Positions 9,615 through 21,298 of a stretch of DNA of 64,000 bases are shown piece after piece; positions within the stretch are counted from its first letter, which is position 1; each line of letters starts with the position of its first letter. Source of the stretch: Arthrobacter saudimassiliensis (lineage in GTDB: Bacteria; Actinomycetota; Actinomycetes; Actinomycetales; Micrococcaceae). The DNA lies in assembly GCA_900016675.1 (NCBI GenBank), contig LN483070.1:1302001-1366000 (forward strand). Direction: 5' to 3'. The position numbers were made by a program, and so were the translations under genes. Under the pieces are notes generated by a model, which saw only the letters and a list, made by a program, of their open reading frames with translations, did not search any database and had not been told where the DNA came from.

Positions 9615-9957
9615 GCGCGCCGCCGGCCCGGCGCCCCGCCCGTGCGGTGTCGCCGAGCTTCCCCGGCGCGGCCGCGTGCGCTGCAGCGGCTACGTCCAGG
9701 CCCTGACGCTGGTGCCGGCCTCGGAGCCGCCGCGCTTCACCGCCTACGTGGAGGACGCCCCGTCCGCACCGGACGGTCCCTCCGCCCGAGCCCCGCGCCG
9801 CCGGGTCCGCCTGGTGTGGATCGGGCAGCGCCGGATCAGCGGCATTGAGGCCGGCACGCTGCTGGCCTTCGAAGGCATGGTCAGCACGGCGAAGGGCCTG
9901 CCCACCATCTACAACCCCCGTTACGAGATCCTCGGACGCCCGGAGGGCACAGCATGA
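9607..9957 (+). CDS. OB-fold nucleic-acid-binding protein
   Basis: 116 residues from a TTG start that overlaps the last codons of the DUF3710 gene. The pattern GRVRCSGYVQALTL, then FTAYVEDA, RVRLVWIGQRRISGIEAG, LAFEGMVS and YNPRYEILG is that of a single OB-fold of the RecG-wedge type, as in the short OB proteins that follow DUF3710 in actinobacteria. It ends in an ATGA overlap with the DUF3159 gene. The start was chosen because the upstream open frame is only the DUF3710 gene read out of frame. Confidence 0.8.
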   Translation: MAERAAGPAPRPCGVAELPRRGRVRCSGYVQALTLVPASEPPRFTAYVEDAPSAPDGPSARAPRRRVRLVWIGQRRISGIEAGTLLAFEGMVSTAKGLPTIYNPRYEILGRPEGTA

Positions 9958-10703
9958 GCAAGGAACCAGGCAGCACTCCCGGCCCGGCCGGCGAACCGCC
10001 CGCCCCGTCCGCCGCCGACCTCGCCCGGCAGTACGCCGAGCGGGCCGGCGTGGAGCGCCGCGGCGACGGGCAGATCGACGTCCTGGCCTCCGTGGGCGGC
10101 GTCCGCGGGCTCGCCGAGGCCGTGGTGCCCGGGCTGCTGTTCACCGTCCTGTTCACCGCCGGCGCAGGCCTGGGGGCGGCCCTGACCGTCGCCGTCGTCT
10201 CCGCCGCCGGGTTCTCGGTCGCCTCCCTCATCGCCCGCCGGCCGCTGATGCAGTCCCTCACCGGCCTGATCGGCGTGCTCATCTGCGCCGTCTTTGCCCT
10301 TCGCAGCGGCAGCGGGACCACATACTTCCTCCCGGGGTTCTACACCAACGGCGCCTACGTCCTGGCCTTCATCGTCTCGATCGCGGTCCGCTGGCCGGTG
10401 GCCGGACTGCTGTTCGGGTTCATCCGCGGCGAGGGCATCGAGTGGCGTGCCAGCCGGGCCAGGGTGCGCTCCTACCAGCTGGCCACCTGGATTATCGCCT
10501 CCGTGTTCGCGCTGCGCCTGGCCGTCCAGCTGCCGCTCTACCTGGCCGACAACGTGGCCGCGCTGGGCACCCTGCGCCTGGCGATGGGCGTGCCCCTGTA
10601 CGCCCTGGGCCTGTGGCTGGCGTGGATGGTCTCCCGCCCGCCGGTGCCGGCCGCTCCGGGCGGCGCCGCCGAGGAACCCGGCAACGACGGCGCCGGGCGC
10701 TAG
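9954..10703 (+). CDS. DUF3159 family membrane protein
   Basis: 249 residues. A proline-rich cytoplasmic head (about 45 residues) leads into DVLASVGGVRGLAEAVVPGL and then five to six membrane segments, with ARRPLMQSLTGLIGVLICA and FIRGEGIEWRA as conserved landmarks of DUF3159. Function unknown; some relatives resemble intracellular-septation-type proteins. Translationally coupled to the OB-fold gene by ATGA, and its stop overlaps the convergent TrkA gene by four bases. Confidence 0.85.
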   Translation: MSKEPGSTPGPAGEPPAPSAADLARQYAERAGVERRGDGQIDVLASVGGVRGLAEAVVPGLLFTVLFTAGAGLGAALTVAVVSAAGFSVASLIARRPLMQSLTGLIGVLICAVFALRSGSGTTYFLPGFYTNGAYVLAFIVSIAVRWPVAGLLFGFIRGEGIEWRASRARVRSYQLATWIIASVFALRLAVQLPLYLADNVAALGTLRLAMGVPLYALGLWLAWMVSRPPVPAAPGGAAEEPGNDGAGR

Positions 10704-11386
10704 GCCGCTCCTTCGTCTCCCGCGCCGGTGCGCCCGCCCAGCACCGCCCGCAGCTCGTCCTCGGCGGCGATGGCCGTCACGAAGAACAGCTCGTCGCCGG
10801 GCTCGATCACGTCGTCGGGGCTGGGCGTGATCGGAACGTCGTCGCGCAGGATGGCGACGACGGTCGAGTCCGCCGGCCAGGACACCTCACCGAGCGTGCG
10901 CCCGGTGAGCACCGAACCGTCCGGAACGGTGAACTCCACCATGGAGGAGACCCCGGTCTGCAGCGTCAGCAGCCGCACCAGGTCGCCGACCTCCACCGCC
11001 TCCTCGACCAGGGCGGTCATCAGGCGCGGGGTGCTGACGGCGACGTCGACACCCCAGGAGTCGTCGAACATCCAGTCGTTCTTCGGGTTGTTCACCCGGC
11101 CCACCGTGCGGGCCACGCCGAACTCGCTCTTGGCGAGCAGGGAGAGCACCAGGTTCGCCTTGTCGTCGCCGGTTGCGGCGACGACGACGTCGGCGTCCTC
11201 CAGGCGGGCGTCCTGCAGGGTGCTGAACTCGCACGCATCGCCGATCAGCCAGCGGGCGCCGACGACTTCGCTGCGTCCCACCGCCTCGGGTTTCCGGTCG
11301 ATCAGCAGCACGTCGTGGCCGTGGGAGAGCAGCTCCCGCGCGATGGAGGAACCGACGCTGCCTGCTCCGGCAATCACTACCCGCAT
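10700..11386 (-). CDS. TrkA-type potassium uptake regulator, second of pair
   Basis: 228 residues: an RCK_N Rossmann domain (GAGSVG at residues 7-12, acidic Asp30 after the second strand, as in NAD-binding forms) and an RCK_C domain from about residue 140 (GSVLTGRTLGEVSWPADSTV). TrkA proteins bind nucleotides and gate a membrane channel on the cytoplasmic side. It starts directly next to the stop of the preceding trkA gene, so the two form one operon. Confidence 0.88.
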   Translation of the reverse strand: MRVVIAGAGSVGSSIARELLSHGHDVLLIDRKPEAVGRSEVVGARWLIGDACEFSTLQDARLEDADVVVAATGDDKANLVLSLLAKSEFGVARTVGRVNNPKNDWMFDDSWGVDVAVSTPRLMTALVEEAVEVGDLVRLLTLQTGVSSMVEFTVPDGSVLTGRTLGEVSWPADSTVVAILRDDVPITPSPDDVIEPGDELFFVTAIAAEDELRAVLGGRTGAGDEGAA

Positions 11387-12061
11387 CTACCTGTTGCCTC
11401 CGTCCGGCCCCTTGGCCAATATGCGCGAGATCTCCGCGGTGCGCTCCACGGCCATCATGGCGTGCACCGTGTCTCCCTGCTGGTACCGCGTTCCGGCACC
11501 GGGCAGGATGCCTTCCCCGAACCGGGTGAGGTAGGCGATCCGGACATCGGCGGCCGCCTCGATCATGCTGAGCGGCCGGCCCAGCCAGTCTTCGGCCAGC
11601 GTCAGTTCGCCCAGGATCAGGCGTCCGGAGGATTCCCGGAAGTCTCCGTTGATGCTCTGTTCGGGCAGGATCCGGCGCAGCACCTGGTCCGCGCTCCAGC
11701 GCACGGCCGCGACGGTGGGGATGCCGAGGCGCTGATAGATCTCGGCCCGGCCGGGATCATAGATCCGGGCCACCACGTGCGGAACGTGGAAGGTCTCGCG
11801 GGCCACCCGGGTGGCCAGGATGTTGGAGTTGTCGCCGCTGGAGACCGCGGCGAAGGCGTAGGCCTGGTCGATGCCGGCCTCCTGCAGGGTGTCCCGGTCG
11901 AAGCCGACACCGGTCACGCGCCGCCCGGAGAAGGTGTGGCGCAGCCGCCGGAAGGCACTCTCGTCCTGGTCGATCACCGCCACCGAATGGCCGGCATTGT
12001 CCAGGGTGTGGGCCAGCGTCATCCCGACCCTGCCGCACCCCATGATCACGTAGTGGGCCAC
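11387..12061 (-). CDS. TrkA-type potassium uptake regulator, first of pair
   Basis: 224 residues from a GTG at 12061 that has GAGGTGG seven bases upstream. RCK_N with GCGRVG at residues 8-13 and Asp31, then RCK_C from about residue 135. Related to but distinct from the next gene; the two proteins probably form a heteromeric gating ring. In relatives a permease-like transporter gene commonly lies just upstream of this pair; here the upstream neighbour is the methyltransferase gene, divergent and 181 bases away. The frame is open far upstream but carries no family sequence there. Confidence 0.87.
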   Translation of the reverse strand: MAHYVIMGCGRVGMTLAHTLDNAGHSVAVIDQDESAFRRLRHTFSGRRVTGVGFDRDTLQEAGIDQAYAFAAVSSGDNSNILATRVARETFHVPHVVARIYDPGRAEIYQRLGIPTVAAVRWSADQVLRRILPEQSINGDFRESSGRLILGELTLAEDWLGRPLSMIEAAADVRIAYLTRFGEGILPGAGTRYQQGDTVHAMMAVERTAEISRILAKGPDGGNR

Positions 12062-12242
12062 GCCCGTTCCACCTCGGTTTTCCCGGCCGCCTGCGCGGGC
12101 GGCCGCTGCGCTGCCCGGCGGCTGCGGCATGCCGCGCCGGGCTGATACGTATCGAAAGCTTAGTTGAGGGCGGAGCCATTCCGCCTCCGCGGCGCCGCCG
12201 TGGTGAGATGGAGTCATCGAGCAAGGAAGAAGCACCGGCACC

Positions 12243-13571
12243 ATGAACGGCACAACGAACGTGAACACAGACAAGCAGGGCACCCTCGAGCTCACCGTCG
12301 AGGCCCCGGCGCACGGCGGCCACTTCGTGGCGCGGCATGAAGGGCGTGTGGTCTTCGTCCGCCATGCGCTGCCCGGCGAGCGGGTCAGGGCGCGCCTGAC
12401 CGACGGCGGCCCGGACGCGAAATTCTGGCGCGCCGACACCGTGGAGGTGCTGGAGCCGGCCGACGGCCGGAGGGAGCATTTCTGGGCCGAGGCCGATGCG
12501 CTTCGCGCCGCCGCCGAGGGCCGGCTTCCGGTGGGAGGCGCCGAGTTCGGGCACATCGACCTGGCCGAACAGCGCCGGCTCAAGGCCCGCATCTTCGAGG
12601 AGCAGCTGGCCCGGCTGGCCGGGATGGACCGCGCCGTCGAGGTGGAGCCCGCCCTGGCGGAGGCGCCGGACGGGCTGGGCTGGCGGACGAGGGTGTCCTT
12701 CTCCGTGACGCCCGAGGGGAAGCTGGCCATGCACCCCCACCGTTCCGAGGCCCTGGTCCCGGTGGAGGAAATGCCCCTGGCCGTGCCGGCGGTCAATGCG
12801 CTGAACCTGTGGAAGACGGACTTCACCGGCGTCGAACGGGTGGAGGTGGCGGCTCCGGCGGCCGGCGACGATCCGCTGGTCCTGCTGATCCCGGCCGCCG
12901 GAACCCGCGCCGCACGCCTGTCCCGGATTGCCGCCGACCTGCCGGGGACCTGCTCGGTGGCCGCCTGGGAACCGGACACCCACCGGCTGACCCGCCTGCG
13001 CGGCCGGACCTGGGTGCGTGAGGAAGCCGCAGGCCACCATTACCGGGTCACGGGCGCGGGCTTCTGGCAGATCCACCGCACCGCCCCGCAGACCCTGGTC
13101 GGCGCCGTGCTCGAGGGCCTGCAGCCGGAGCCGGGGGAGCGCGCCGCGGATCTGTACGCCGGGGCCGGGCTGTTCACCGGCCCGCTGGCGGCCGCCGTCG
13201 GGCCCGGCGGCTCGGTGCTTTCCGTCGAAGGCTCACCCGGCACCAGCCGCGACGCCCGGAAGAACCTGTTCGACCAGCCCCAGGTCGACATCGTCCAGGG
13301 CCGGGTGGACCGGGTGCTGGGCCGCGACCGCCGGGCCCTGGACCTGGTGCTGCTGGACCCGCCCCGGGCCGGCGCGGGAAAGCAGGTCATCGCGCAGATC
13401 GATGCGGCCGCCCCGCGCGCCGTCGGCTACGTGTCCTGCGACCCGGCGTCGTTCGCCCGGGACCTGGGTTACCTGCGCCGTTCAGGGTGGGAACTGCGCG
13501 CGCTGCGGGTCTTCGATCTGTACCCGCACACCCACCACATGGAGTCCTTTGCCGTCCTGACGCGGGGCTGA
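12243..13571 (+). CDS. Class I SAM-dependent RNA uridine-5-methyltransferase (TrmA/RlmD family)
   Basis: 442 residues. N-terminal TRAM domain (TLELTVEAPAHGGHFVARH, VFVRHALPGERVRARL), an iron-sulfur-free middle, and a C-terminal methyltransferase fold with ADLYAGAGLFTGPLA (SAM loop), LVLLDPPRAGAGK (motif IV) and the catalytic cysteine Cys399 in YVSCDPASFARDL. Methylates C5 of a uridine in rRNA or tRNA; which one cannot be told. AAGGAAG lies upstream of the ATG. Divergent from the trkA pair. Confidence 0.88.
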   Translation: MNGTTNVNTDKQGTLELTVEAPAHGGHFVARHEGRVVFVRHALPGERVRARLTDGGPDAKFWRADTVEVLEPADGRREHFWAEADALRAAAEGRLPVGGAEFGHIDLAEQRRLKARIFEEQLARLAGMDRAVEVEPALAEAPDGLGWRTRVSFSVTPEGKLAMHPHRSEALVPVEEMPLAVPAVNALNLWKTDFTGVERVEVAAPAAGDDPLVLLIPAAGTRAARLSRIAADLPGTCSVAAWEPDTHRLTRLRGRTWVREEAAGHHYRVTGAGFWQIHRTAPQTLVGAVLEGLQPEPGERAADLYAGAGLFTGPLAAAVGPGGSVLSVEGSPGTSRDARKNLFDQPQVDIVQGRVDRVLGRDRRALDLVLLDPPRAGAGKQVIAQIDAAAPRAVGYVSCDPASFARDLGYLRRSGWELRALRVFDLYPHTHHMESFAVLTRG

Positions 13572-13790
13572 GCAGCCGCAGCACAACTCGCGGAGCGGCC
13601 GGAATACAGCCCCAACCAGGACCGAAACCGATAGGATGGGGAGCAGTTGTCCCGTTCCGCCTGGGGAAAGCCTGCTGCATAATATGGCCCGGCACGGCCG
13701 CCGGACTGTGAAATCGGCTCCCGCCGGCGCGCAGGCAGGTGCCCCGGCAGTGAAAACAGACCACCGTTTTGCCTGTCGCCCATAAGGGAG

Positions 13791-13812
13791 CCGGTTAGGA
13801 AAACCTAACTGG
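13791..13812. promoter_or_regulatory. Inverted repeat upstream of acnA, candidate operator
   Basis: CCGGTTAGG (13791-13799) and CCTAACTGG (13804-13812) are inverted copies with one mismatch around AAAA. It ends about 50 bases before the acnA start in an otherwise unstructured 293-base gap. The spacing and symmetry fit a dimeric repressor. It partly resembles half-sites of iron-regulator boxes (AGGTTAG) but is not a full match. Which protein binds is unknown. Confidence 0.4.
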
Positions 13813-13864
13813 CGGGTGGTGGAGCGCTGGACAAAGATAAGACGGTGGCGAGAGGAGTCCTGTT

Positions 13865-16693
<2,829 letters not shown>

Positions 16694-16732
16694 CAGCGCC
16701 AAGCGCAACCCGCCTCCTCTGAGGCGGCCCAG

Positions 16733-16787
16733 GGCCCCGGGCCCGGCCACCGTCCGCATCACGCGGACGGAGGCCGGGCCCGGGGCC
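16733..16787. terminator. Strong hairpin after acnA
   Basis: A 16-base perfect arm (16733-16748) pairs with 16772-16787; after one mismatch the stem continues eight more pairs (16750-16757 with 16763-16770) around the loop ATCAC. The symmetry suits termination of acnA transcription ahead of dxs. Confidence 0.75.
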
Positions 16788-16875
16788 TTCCGCGTGCCGG
16801 GGCCGGGCCGACGCGCTAAAGTTAACCGATGCGGCGGCGCTTACCGCCGCCCTTCGAACAAGGGAGGCAACCCTT

Positions 16876-18849
16876 TTGGGACTTCTGGAAACCATCCAAG
16901 ATCCCCGGGACCTTAGCCGGCTTTCCCAGCGGCAGCTCGAGAGCCTGGCTGAAGAGATCCGTGCATTCCTCATCCGGAACGTGGCACAGACCGGCGGGCA
17001 CCTCGGCCCCAACCTCGGCGTGGTGGAACTCACGCTCGGCATGCACCGTGTCTTCGACTCCCCGCGTGACAGTTTCATCTTCGACACCGGACATCAGTCG
17101 TACGTCCATAAGATCGTCACCGGCCGCCGCGACTTCGGCACGCTGCGCCAGCAGGGGGGCCTGTCCGGCTACCCCTCCCGTGCCGAGTCGGTCCACGACA
17201 TCGTGGAAAGCTCGCACGCCTCATCCTCGCTGTCCTGGGCGGACGGGATTTCCCGTGCCCGGCAGCTCTCCGGGGAATCCGAGCGCTACACGGTTGTCCT
17301 GGTGGGCGATGGAGCCCTCACCGGGGGCATGGCCTGGGAGGCCCTGAACAACATCGCCGCCGACCAGCGGCGGCGCGTGGTCATTGTCGTTAACGACAAC
17401 GGACGCTCCTACGCGCCCACCATCGGCGGCGTCGCCGACTATCTGGCTTCCCTGCGCCCCACGCTCGACTCGGTGCGCACCCACCGTGTCTATGAGCGCA
17501 CCCTGAACTTCTGGAAGAGCCGGCTTCAGAACGGCGGCCCGATCGGCCGCCTGGCGTACCACAGCCTCCACGCGGCGAAGAAGGGCATTAAGGACTGGTG
17601 GGCTCCGCAGGGCCTGTTCGAGGACCTGGGCCTGAAATATGTCGGTCCCGTGGACGGCCACGACCTGGGCGCCGTCGAACAGGCGCTGCAGAAGGCGCGT
17701 AACTACGGCGGTCCGGTGATCGTCCATGCCATCACCGAGAAGGGCCGCGGCTACGCTCCGGCGCGCGCCGACGTCGCCGATCAGTTCCACGCGGTGGGCG
17801 TGATCGACCCGGAGACCGGTGCGCCCGTGGCCCCGGGCGGCAAGGAGTCCTGGACCTCCGTCTTCGCCACCGAGATCGCCCGGATCGCCGAGGAACGGCC
17901 CGACATCGTGGGCATTACCGGCGCGATGCTCATTCCCGTGGGCCTGCACCGGTTCGCCGAGAAGTACCCGGAGCGGGTCTTCGACGTCGGCATCGCCGAA
18001 CAGCATGCCCTCGCCTCCGCCGCGGGCATGGCCTACGGCGGGCTGCACCCCGTGGTGGCCGTCTACGCGACGTTCCTGAACCGCGCCTTCGACCAGCTGC
18101 TGATGGACGTGGCCCTGCATAAGGCCGGGGTCACCGTGGTGCTCGACCGTGCAGGCGTGACCGGTCCCGACGGCGCGAGCCATCACGGTATGTGGGACAT
18201 GTCCATGCTGCAGATCATTCCCGGCCTGCACCTCGCCGCCCCGCGCGATGCCACCCGGCTCAAGGAGGAGCTGCGGGAGGCGGTACGGATCTCCGACGCG
18301 CCGAGCGTCGTGCGCTTCTCCAAGGGCACGGTCGGGCCCGACGTCGACGCCGAGGAACGCACCGGGGACGGCGTGGACGTCCTTCGCCGGCGCCGGACCG
18401 ACGGCGACAACGCCGACGTGCTCATCGTCACCGTGGGCGCCATGGCCGAGATGGGACTTGAGGTGTCGGAGCGGCTGGCCGCGCAGGGGATCAGCTCCAC
18501 CGTGGTCGACCCCCGGTGGGTGCTCCCGGTGCCGCGCTCCATCATCAGCCTCGCCGCCGAACACCGGATCGTGATCGTCATCGAAGACGGCGTCCGGGCC
18601 GGCGGCGTCGGCTCCCGCATCCGGCAGGAAATGCGCGCCGCGGGCGTGGACACGGCACTGAACGAGGTGGGCCTGCCGGTGGAGTTCCTTGACCACGGCA
18701 CGCGCGCCGAGGTGCTCGAGAGGGTGGGCCTTACCGCCCGCCAGGTTGCCCAGGACGTCACCGCGCAGGTGCTCGGAACCAAGGTTCCCTTTGCCCGGCC
18801 GCTGCCGGGACAGGAGCTGCCCACCGGGCAGATACCGAAGATCCAGTAG
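16876..18849 (+). CDS. dxs: 1-deoxy-D-xylulose-5-phosphate synthase
   Basis: 657 residues from a TTG start with GGGAGG upstream. First step of the MEP isoprenoid pathway: thiamine-diphosphate-dependent condensation of pyruvate and glyceraldehyde 3-phosphate. Visible: [15 protein letters not shown], the ThDP motif [16 protein letters not shown], the transketolase middle domain with [18 protein letters not shown] and [15 protein letters not shown], and the C-terminal domain. The N-terminus [13 protein letters not shown] matches the family, which decides for the TTG. Confidence 0.95.
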   Translation: MGLLETIQDPRDLSRLSQRQLESLAEEIRAFLIRNVAQTGGHLGPNLGVVELTLGMHRVFDSPRDSFIFDTGHQSYVHKIVTGRRDFGTLRQQGGLSGYPSRAESVHDIVESSHASSSLSWADGISRARQLSGESERYTVVLVGDGALTGGMAWEALNNIAADQRRRVVIVVNDNGRSYAPTIGGVADYLASLRPTLDSVRTHRVYERTLNFWKSRLQNGGPIGRLAYHSLHAAKKGIKDWWAPQGLFEDLGLKYVGPVDGHDLGAVEQALQKARNYGGPVIVHAITEKGRGYAPARADVADQFHAVGVIDPETGAPVAPGGKESWTSVFATEIARIAEERPDIVGITGAMLIPVGLHRFAEKYPERVFDVGIAEQHALASAAGMAYGGLHPVVAVYATFLNRAFDQLLMDVALHKAGVTVVLDRAGVTGPDGASHHGMWDMSMLQIIPGLHLAAPRDATRLKEELREAVRISDAPSVVRFSKGTVGPDVDAEERTGDGVDVLRRRRTDGDNADVLIVTVGAMAEMGLEVSERLAAQGISSTVVDPRWVLPVPRSIISLAAEHRIVIVIEDGVRAGGVGSRIRQEMRAAGVDTALNEVGLPVEFLDHGTRAEVLERVGLTARQVAQDVTAQVLGTKVPFARPLPGQELPTGQIPKIQ

Positions 18850-18894
18850 CCGCCGGCCGCCGGCCGGGGGCAGTGAGCGAAGGATGGAAACACC

Positions 18895-19740
18895 ATGGCA
18901 CAGAACCTTCCCGCACTCGCTGTCACCGGCGCCACCGGCGCGCTGGGCGGTGCCGTCGCCCGCCTCCTGGCCGAGGCCGGCGTCGGGCACCGGCTGCTGG
19001 CCCGCCACCCGGCGCGGCTGCCCTCGCTGCCCGATGTGCCGGTCTACGCCGTCACCTACGCGGACCGCCCCGCCGCCGAGAAGGCGCTGCGCGGCGTCGA
19101 GGTCCTGTTCATGGTGTCCGTGGAGGAACACCCGCGCCGGTGGGAGGAGCAGCGGACCTTCGTGGACGCGGCCGCCGAGGCCGGCGTACGGCACATCGTC
19201 TACACCTCGTTTATGGCCGCCGCTCCGGACGCCGTGTTCACCCTGGCCAGGGACCACTGGGACACCGAGGAGTACATCCGCGGGCACCGGATCACCCACA
19301 CCTTCCTCCGTAACTGCCTGTATCAGGACGTGCTGCCGGGCTTCGCCGGGCCCGACGGCGTGATCCGCGGGCCCGCCGGGGAAGGCAGGCTTGCCGCCGT
19401 GGCCCGCGCCGACGTCGCCCGTGCCGCGGCGAGGATCCTTGCCCGGCCGGAGGATCACCGCGACCGGACCTACACGCTGACCGGCCCGCAGGCGCTGAAC
19501 TTTTCCGAGATCGCCGCGATCCTGACCCGGGTCACGGGGTCCCGGGTCAGCTACCACAACGAAACCCTTCCCGAGGCGATCGAATCCCGGCAGGCGGCCG
19601 GTGCCTCGCCATGGCAGGCCGAGGCCTGGGCCAGCACCTACGCCGCCGTTGCCGCGGGACAGCTCTCCTCCGTCAGCCAGGACGTGGAGCAGCTGACCGG
19701 CACGCCGCCGATCCGGCTTGAACGCTATCTGCTTCAATGA
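18895..19740 (+). CDS. NmrA-like NAD(P)H-binding oxidoreductase/sensor
   Basis: 281 residues. An atypical SDR of the NmrA group: Rossmann glycine motif TGATGALGG near residue 13, short substrate half, FMVSVEEHPRRW, HIVYTSFMAA, and the FLRNCLYQDVLPGF segment followed by a TLTGPQALNFSEIA region typical of the QOR2/NmrA type. Binds NAD(P) and may reduce quinones or sense redox state; the substrate is not apparent. AAGGATGG precedes the ATG. It follows dxs by 45 bases. Confidence 0.78.
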   Translation: MAQNLPALAVTGATGALGGAVARLLAEAGVGHRLLARHPARLPSLPDVPVYAVTYADRPAAEKALRGVEVLFMVSVEEHPRRWEEQRTFVDAAAEAGVRHIVYTSFMAAAPDAVFTLARDHWDTEEYIRGHRITHTFLRNCLYQDVLPGFAGPDGVIRGPAGEGRLAAVARADVARAAARILARPEDHRDRTYTLTGPQALNFSEIAAILTRVTGSRVSYHNETLPEAIESRQAAGASPWQAEAWASTYAAVAAGQLSSVSQDVEQLTGTPPIRLERYLLQ

Positions 19741-19758
19741 ATCTTCGGTGAACAGACG

Positions 19759-19792
19759 CCGGGATCCCTTCCGCCCTCTGGCGGGTTCCCGG
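19759..19792 (+). terminator. Hairpin after the NmrA-like gene
   Basis: Outer arms CCGGGA (19759-19764) and TCCCGG (19787-19792) enclose an inner CCGCC/GGCGG stem (19771-19775 with 19780-19784). Moderate strength, placed just after the stop. Confidence 0.45.
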
Positions 19793-19814
19793 AGCCCGGG
19801 ACTAGGGTCGGGGC

Positions 19815-20195
19815 ATGGAGAGTGACATGCATCCCTATGCCCATGTACCCGGCCAGGACGGCGGGCCGGCAGTAGGCCTCGGCGAAACCCCGGAGGACAT
19901 CGCCCGGTTCCTGGCGGACTGCACCGTGGGCGGCCTCGACGACACCGCAGCCACGCCCGCCGCCGACCTCTACGGCATGTACATCATCTGGTGCGAACAG
20001 GCCGGCAGCATCCCGGCTTCGATGCAGGCCTTCTCCGCGGCCGCCCGCGGGCAGGGCCTGGAACCGCAGCGGCGGCACCAGGAACAGGTGTACCCGGGAG
20101 TGCTGCCCACCGGGCCGATTCCGATCCAGTACATCCTGGAGACGGATAAGCCGCCCAGCCTCAACAGCTCCCTGAACCTGCTTCCCGGGACCTGA
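19815..20195 (+). CDS. Small protein resembling primase-associated winged-helix domains
   Basis: 126 residues (122 if the ATG at 19827 is used). Hypothetical. The middle reads FLADCTVGG, then ADLYGMYIIWCEQAGSIP, then MQAFSAAARGQGLEP, which follows the LYxxYxxWCExxGxxPxSxxAFxxxLxxxG pattern of the DNA-binding helix-turn-helix tail of phage and plasmid primases of the D5 type. There is no primase domain. The C-terminal 40 residues (GVLPTGPIPIQYILETD) have no match I know. No membrane segment. Flanked by a terminator on the left and an independent aldo/keto reductase gene on the right. Confidence 0.6.
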   Translation: MESDMHPYAHVPGQDGGPAVGLGETPEDIARFLADCTVGGLDDTAATPAADLYGMYIIWCEQAGSIPASMQAFSAAARGQGLEPQRRHQEQVYPGVLPTGPIPIQYILETDKPPSLNSSLNLLPGT

Positions 20196-20219
20196 ATCCG
20201 GCTTGGTAGCGTAGGGCCC

Positions 20220-21197
20220 ATGACCTCTTACACACGACTGGGCCGCTCCGGCCTGACCGTTTCCACTGTGGGCCTGGGCTGCAACAACCTCGGACGCCCC
20301 GGGACCGTGACCCGCACCCAGGAAGGCACCGACGCGGTGGTGAACGCCGCCATCGATGCCGGCATCACGCTCTTTGACGTGGCAGACAGCTACGGGGCCC
20401 ACCCCGGCCTGAGTGAGGAGATGCTCGGCAAGGCGCTGGGCAGCCGCCGCCAGGACGTGGTGGTGGCGACCAAGTTCGGCATGGATATGGGCGGGGCGAA
20501 CGGGCCCGACTTCGGTGCACGCGGCTCCCGCCGCTACATCGTCCGGGCCGCTGAAGCGTCGCTCCGCCGGCTGGGCACGGATTGGATCGACCTCTACCAG
20601 TTCCACACCCCCGATGACCTGACGCCGATCGAGGAGACGCTGGCTGCGCTCGATGATCTGGTGACTGCAGGAAAGGTCCGCTACATCGGGCACAGCAACC
20701 GGGCCGGCTGGCAGATCGCCGAAGCCGAGTTCACGGCCCGGATGGGCGGCTACAACCGGTTCATCTCCGCCCAGAACCACTACAACCTGCTGGACCGCCG
20801 CGCCGAGCTGGAAGTCACTCCGGCGGCGGAGGCCTACGGCCTCGGCGTGCTGCCGTACTTCCCGCTCGCCAACGGCCTGCTGACGGGCAAGTACTCATCC
20901 GGTCAGGCCCCCGAGGGCAGCCGCCTGACCCACTCGCGGCAGAACCTCCTGGAGAAGGCCGATCTTGAGCAGCTGGCGGAATTCGGCGCCTTCGCCCGGG
21001 ACCGCGGGCTGACTGAAGTGCAGGTTGCCTTCTCCTGGCTGGCGTCCCGCCCGTCCGTGGCCTCCGTTATCGCCGGGGCGACCAAGCCGGAACAGGTGAA
21101 GCAGAACGCCGAAGCCGCGTCCTGGGTCCCCGATGAGAAGGATCTCGAGGAGCTGGACCGGATCTTCCCGAAGACGCCGAAGGTGGCCTTGTTCTAG
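20220..21197 (+). CDS. Aldo/keto reductase
   Basis: 325 residues, a full-length TIM-barrel NADPH-dependent reductase. The catalytic tetrad is in place: Asp53 and Tyr58 (LFDVADSYG), Lys85 (VVATKFG) and His129 (LYQFHTPD). VRYIGHSNRAGWQI and VIAGATKPEQVKQN complete the family pattern; it is closest to the Tas/YajO-type general reductases. Substrate unknown. A perfect 12-base hairpin follows the stop. Confidence 0.9.
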   Translation: MTSYTRLGRSGLTVSTVGLGCNNLGRPGTVTRTQEGTDAVVNAAIDAGITLFDVADSYGAHPGLSEEMLGKALGSRRQDVVVATKFGMDMGGANGPDFGARGSRRYIVRAAEASLRRLGTDWIDLYQFHTPDDLTPIEETLAALDDLVTAGKVRYIGHSNRAGWQIAEAEFTARMGGYNRFISAQNHYNLLDRRAELEVTPAAEAYGLGVLPYFPLANGLLTGKYSSGQAPEGSRLTHSRQNLLEKADLEQLAEFGAFARDRGLTEVQVAFSWLASRPSVASVIAGATKPEQVKQNAEAASWVPDEKDLEELDRIFPKTPKVALF

Positions 21198-21212
21198 CGC
21201 TTCCGGGATGCC

Positions 21213-21242
21213 TGTTCCGCCGGGATCCGGCCCGGCGGAACA
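21213..21242 (+). terminator. Hairpin after aldo/keto reductase gene
   Basis: TGTTCCGCCGGG (21213-21224) and CCCGGCGGAACA (21231-21242) form a perfect 12-pair stem with a 6-base loop, 16 bases past the stop. Confidence 0.7.
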
Positions 21243-21298
21243 AGTGTCCTAAGGGTGCTGATTATTATTCGGATGGGGTCCGCAGCTAGGGTCGAAGG

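Noticed and set aside
13572-13864. Possible tRNA or small RNA before acnA
   Set aside because: No cloverleaf or stable stem was found other than the short palindrome at 13791-13812.
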